Below, piece after piece: positions 63,035 to 64,000 of a stretch of 64,000 bases of DNA. Location: contig CAZJQS010000020.1 of the NCBI GenBank assembly GCA_964548175.1, positions 12,631-76,630 of the forward strand, written 5' to 3'. The translations under genes and the position numbers were made by a program. Under the pieces are notes generated by a model. That model did not search any database. It saw only the letters and a program-made list of their open reading frames with translations, and had not been told where the DNA came from. Source of the DNA: JANQPA01 sp964548175. Its GTDB lineage: Bacteria > Bacteroidota > Bacteroidia > Chitinophagales > Saprospiraceae. Positions within the stretch are counted from its first letter, which is position 1. Each line of letters opens with the position of its first letter.

Positions 63035-63484
63035 ATGAAATTGAAGGGGCAGCACAACTTCAACACTACTCCTAATGTCCTTTGGGAAAAATTAATGGAC
63101 GCAGATACTCTTGCGCGTATTACTCCCGGCGTATCACGATTAGAAAGTAAAGGCGACGATTCCTATGAGGCGATTGCTGACGTAAAGCTAGGTCCGGTAA
63201 AAGGCTCCTTCAAGGGAGAGTTGTCGGTTTTAGACAAAAAAGAGCCGGAAAGTTTTACCCTGAACATTAAGCAAACGAGCAAGATAGGCAACGTAAATGC
63301 CGACGTGCATATTTTTCTAAAGCCTATCTCGGATCAGGAAACGGAGATGTCCTTTGAAGGAGGGGCTAAACTATCCGGCCTGCTGGCGCGCACAGGGCAG
63401 CGGGTATTAAGTGGGGTCGCCAATACGCTGACAAAGCAATTTTTCAGCGCCATGGAAGAGGAGGTGGCCAACACTACTGCATAA
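63035..63484 (+). CDS. CoxG/SRPBCC family protein
   Basis: 149 residues from the ATG at 63035 (MKLKGQHNFNT); an upstream TTG frame adds 12 poor codons. The SRPBCC fold is suggested by FNTTPNVLWEKLMDADTLARITPGV and VKLGPVKGSFKGELSVLDKKEPESF, then a GGAKLSGLLARTGQRVL segment, which match CoxG (CO dehydrogenase subunit G-like). CoxG helps membrane association or maturation of molybdenum hydroxylases. The adjacent downstream gene is the 2Fe-2S subunit of such an enzyme, which supports the call. Confidence 0.85.
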   Translation: MKLKGQHNFNTTPNVLWEKLMDADTLARITPGVSRLESKGDDSYEAIADVKLGPVKGSFKGELSVLDKKEPESFTLNIKQTSKIGNVNADVHIFLKPISDQETEMSFEGGAKLSGLLARTGQRVLSGVANTLTKQFFSAMEEEVANTTA

Positions 63485-63579
63485 CCGTTAGAGGCTTTGA
63501 GCGCTTGGGGCTATTCTGCCTCCACGAAAGTGCTCTTTACCATATTCTATTTCTTAAAACATCCAAATCAGGCGATTTT

Positions 63580-64000
63580 ATGAGCGTTAAGATCAATCTT
63601 ACCATCAACGGAAAGTCCCACAGTGACGAGGTGGACGGCAGAACCCTGCTGGTTTACTATCTTCGCGATAAGCTGGGACTAACGGGCACGCATGTGGGCT
63701 GTGACACCAGCAACTGCGGCGCCTGCACCATCCTCGTGGATGGCAAAGCCGTCAAATCCTGCACTATGCTGGCTGCACAGGCGGACGGTGCTACCGTAAC
63801 CACCATTGAAGGGCTGGCGCAAAACGGCAGCCTACACCCCATTCAGGAAGGTTTCAAGGAAAAACACGGTCTGCAATGTGGTTTTTGTACGCCCGGCATG
63901 GTTATGCTGGCGGCTGACTTACTGGATCGCAATCCCGATCCGAGCGAACAAGACATTCGACATGCCCTGGAGGGCAACTTCTGCCGCTGCACCGGCTACC
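63580..64000 (+). CDS. 2Fe-2S subunit of a molybdenum hydroxylase (CoxS-like), cut by the window end
   Basis: Open frame of about 140 codons from the ATG at 63580 (MSVKINLTINGKSHSDEVDG) without a stop. The plant-type 2Fe-2S motif GCDTSNCGACTILVDG (C-x4-C-x2-C) lies at about 45-60, with a further cysteine near 71, and the second 2Fe-2S motif is CGFCTPGM...NFCRCTG near the end. It passes electrons from a molybdopterin subunit to FAD in the CO dehydrogenase/xanthine dehydrogenase family. The large subunits should follow beyond the window, so the substrate is open. Confidence 0.93.
   Translation, partial: MSVKINLTINGKSHSDEVDGRTLLVYYLRDKLGLTGTHVGCDTSNCGACTILVDGKAVKSCTMLAAQADGATVTTIEGLAQNGSLHPIQEGFKEKHGLQCGFCTPGMVMLAADLLDRNPDPSEQDIRHALEGNFCRCTGY

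Noticed and set aside
1..64000. tRNA, rRNA, CRISPR, insertion sequence or prophage genes
   Set aside because: No repeat-spacer arrays, transposase or integrase motifs, or rRNA-like sequences were seen; spacers are too short or lack cloverleaf patterns. A tRNAscan or Infernal run would settle it.

Overview
The window reads as chromosomal DNA of a Bacteroidota bacterium, most likely class Saprospiria (Lewinella/Haliscomenobacter-like). The evidence is: Bacteroidota-style promoters (TTG, about 20 nt, then TAnnTTTG) before several genes; no Shine-Dalgarno sequences; a type IX secretion (T9SS) component (PorZ) and a secreted protein with a T9SS sorting domain; phylum-typical families (DUF2851, DUF4271, bacillithiol BshA, fused IcmF mutase, the long PurF-like amidophosphoribosyltransferase); and carotenoid genes of the CruF and CrtA types. 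I saw no rRNA, tRNA, CRISPR array, transposase, integrase or phage gene. A 100-N assembly gap lies at 60622-60721.

Layout. 1-5.5 kb: end of a polysaccharide flippase, M42 aminopeptidase, pterin dehydratase, CruF-like carotenoid enzyme, PurF-like enzyme. 5.8-11.2 kb: a co-directional run of a small membrane protein, MutL, two tandem rhomboid proteases and a membrane-anchored EEP hydrolase. 11.5-21.1 kb: CysS, then a minus-strand block with an apparently frameshifted HExxH protein, a VPS10/BNR-propeller protein, an S41 protease, and an alpha/beta hydrolase overlapping a CrtA-like monooxygenase. 21.2-26.2 kb: membrane adenylate cyclase, a palindrome-rich spacer, UvrB and a sugar-nucleotidyltransferase. 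26.3-34.2 kb (minus strand): DUF2851, then porZ-capA-DHFR, then dnaN-lipoprotein-nadD. 34.5-40.3 kb (plus): an M16 protein without its zinc site, then mreB-mreC-mreD-PBP2. 40.3-44.5 kb (minus): bshA and a T9SS cargo protein. 44.9-48.6 kb (plus): a CarH-like MerR regulator that has lost its B12 motifs, an acyl-CoA ligase and a CotH-like secreted protein. 48.7-53.3 kb (minus): a 42-residue membrane protein, a PpiD/SurA-type foldase and a two-component pair. 53.5-59.4 kb (plus): DUF4271, HemD, NUDIX hydrolase, IcmF. 59.6-62.8 kb (minus): a lipoprotein and a TonB-dependent receptor. 63.0-64.0 kb (plus): CoxG and the start of a molybdenum-hydroxylase 2Fe-2S subunit.

How the genes work together. 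Most of the window is core metabolism and envelope biology: wall elongation (Mre proteins, PBP2), T9SS (PorZ and cargo), envelope proteostasis (PpiD, S41, rhomboids), DNA repair and replication (MutL, UvrB, DnaN), and cofactors (NadD, DHFR, HemD, BshA). No defence island or clearly new multigene system is visible. The items most worth a second look are in the non-coding DNA (a dispersed repeat with 21-bp perfect inverted ends, a 200-bp nested palindrome, a three-hairpin leader before the MerR gene) and in enzymes with lost catalytic or cofactor motifs (M16, MerR, MutL), plus the frameshifted metalloprotease-like gene.
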